From assembly GCF_001654965.1 (NCBI RefSeq), contig NZ_LXEV01000005.1:1-49105 (forward strand): 49,105 bases of DNA, given 5' to 3'. Below the pieces are notes generated by a model. That model searched no databases, was not told where the DNA came from, and worked only from the letters and a program-made list of their open reading frames with translations. Below, piece by piece: positions 48,800 to 49,105 of the stretch (position 1 is the first letter of the stretch; each line of letters starts with the position of its first letter). This DNA is from Proteus hauseri ATCC 700826 (GTDB lineage Bacteria; Pseudomonadota; Gammaproteobacteria; Enterobacterales; Enterobacteriaceae). The translations under genes and the position numbers were made by a program.

Positions 48800-49105
48800 T
48801 TTTGCTCCTCTTTATTCACAGAGTCCTGTGTTTTAGAAGATGCTTCCATCTCTTTAAGCGCTTCTTCTTCATTTTCTTCAGTCGTTCGGTTAGGGCCGAC
48901 ACCTAAGTAGTGGAAGATTGCACCTGCAAAAGTGGCAGCAAAACCAACTGCAGCCAGTGGTTTCCAAATACCTTTCCAGAATTTAACCGTTGAGCTAATT
49001 TCTGGATTTTCTGGTAAACCGTGATATAGATTGGGTTTATCAGCATGATGAAGTACGTACATTACGTGTGTACCACCTACACCTTGTGGATCATACAAAC
49101 CCGCA
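48796..49105 (-). CDS. fdoH: Formate dehydrogenase iron-sulfur subunit (beta), C-terminal part
   Basis: This is the 3' end of a gene cut by the window edge, giving about 102 residues. [31 protein letters not shown] matches the end of the FdoH/FdnH ferredoxin domain; it is followed by the single C-terminal membrane helix ([22 protein letters not shown]) and a charged tail. The frame stays open to position 49105 and the true start lies outside. Confidence 0.93.
   Translation of the reverse strand, partial: AGLYDPQGVGGTHVMYVLHHADKPNLYHGLPENPEISSTVKFWKGIWKPLAAVGFAATFAGAIFHYLGVGPNRTTEENEEEALKEMEASSKTQDSVNKEEQK

Overview
The window is AT-rich chromosomal DNA from a gammaproteobacterium of the Enterobacterales. 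I infer Proteus or a close Morganellaceae relative, from codon bias, from E. coli-like gene order with lineage-specific losses, and from family-level protein similarity; the species is not proven. It contains the replication origin: the order asnC-mioC-oriC-mnmG-rsmG-atpIBEFHAGDC-glmU-glmS matches the E. coli oriC neighbourhood.

Layout. (1) 1-8.7 kb: yieP and hsrA, a lone rbsK with none of the other rbs genes beside it, the ravA-viaA chaperone pair, and the asnA/asnC divergent pair. mioC follows, with a DnaA box in its promoter. (2) 8.70-9.08 kb: oriC, with four or five DnaA boxes, three AT-rich 13-mers and eight clustered GATC sites. (3) 9.1-22.7 kb: mnmG-rsmG, the nine-gene ATP synthase operon behind a sigma70 promoter and a CRP-like site, then glmU and glmS with an empty attTn7. 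(4) 22.7-27.3 kb: accessory genes, namely a periplasmic DUF411 protein behind a CueR-type promoter, a likely small RNA behind a second MerR-type promoter, a YgiW/YdeI OB-fold protein, SatP, a short rhomboid protease, NagK and a NADAR protein. (5) 27.3-41.0 kb: 1.3 kb of very AT-rich non-coding DNA followed by a cellulose operon: small BcsR/BcsP-like protein, bcsA, bcsB, bcsC, bcsD, a PAS-GGDEF protein, a GalU-type UDP-glucose pyrophosphorylase, and bcsZ. (6) 41-49 kb: a di-Mop molybdate-binding protein, an LTA-synthase/sulfatase-family membrane enzyme, and, on the minus strand, fdoH(partial)-fdoI and fdhE-selA-selB.

How the genes work together. The cellulose cluster looks nearly self-contained. 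The GalU-type enzyme would make UDP-glucose, the GGDEF protein would make c-di-GMP, BcsA (intact PilZ motif) would polymerise glucose in response to it, BcsB/C/D would export the chain, and BcsZ would trim it. No BcsQ, BcsE, BcsF or BcsG is present in the cluster. The right-hand end pairs formate dehydrogenase-O genes with selenocysteine insertion genes, which fits because FdoG is a selenoprotein; the di-Mop protein fits the molybdenum need of the same enzyme.

Most notable candidates: the MerR-type promoter, putative sRNA and CueR-type DUF411 region at 22.7-23.6 kb; the cellulose operon with its own substrate and signal enzymes; a G8 tract exactly in the PilZ motif of bcsA; several unexplained strong hairpins between genes in the bcs and mop region; and an RcsAB-box-like palindrome in the long non-coding stretch.
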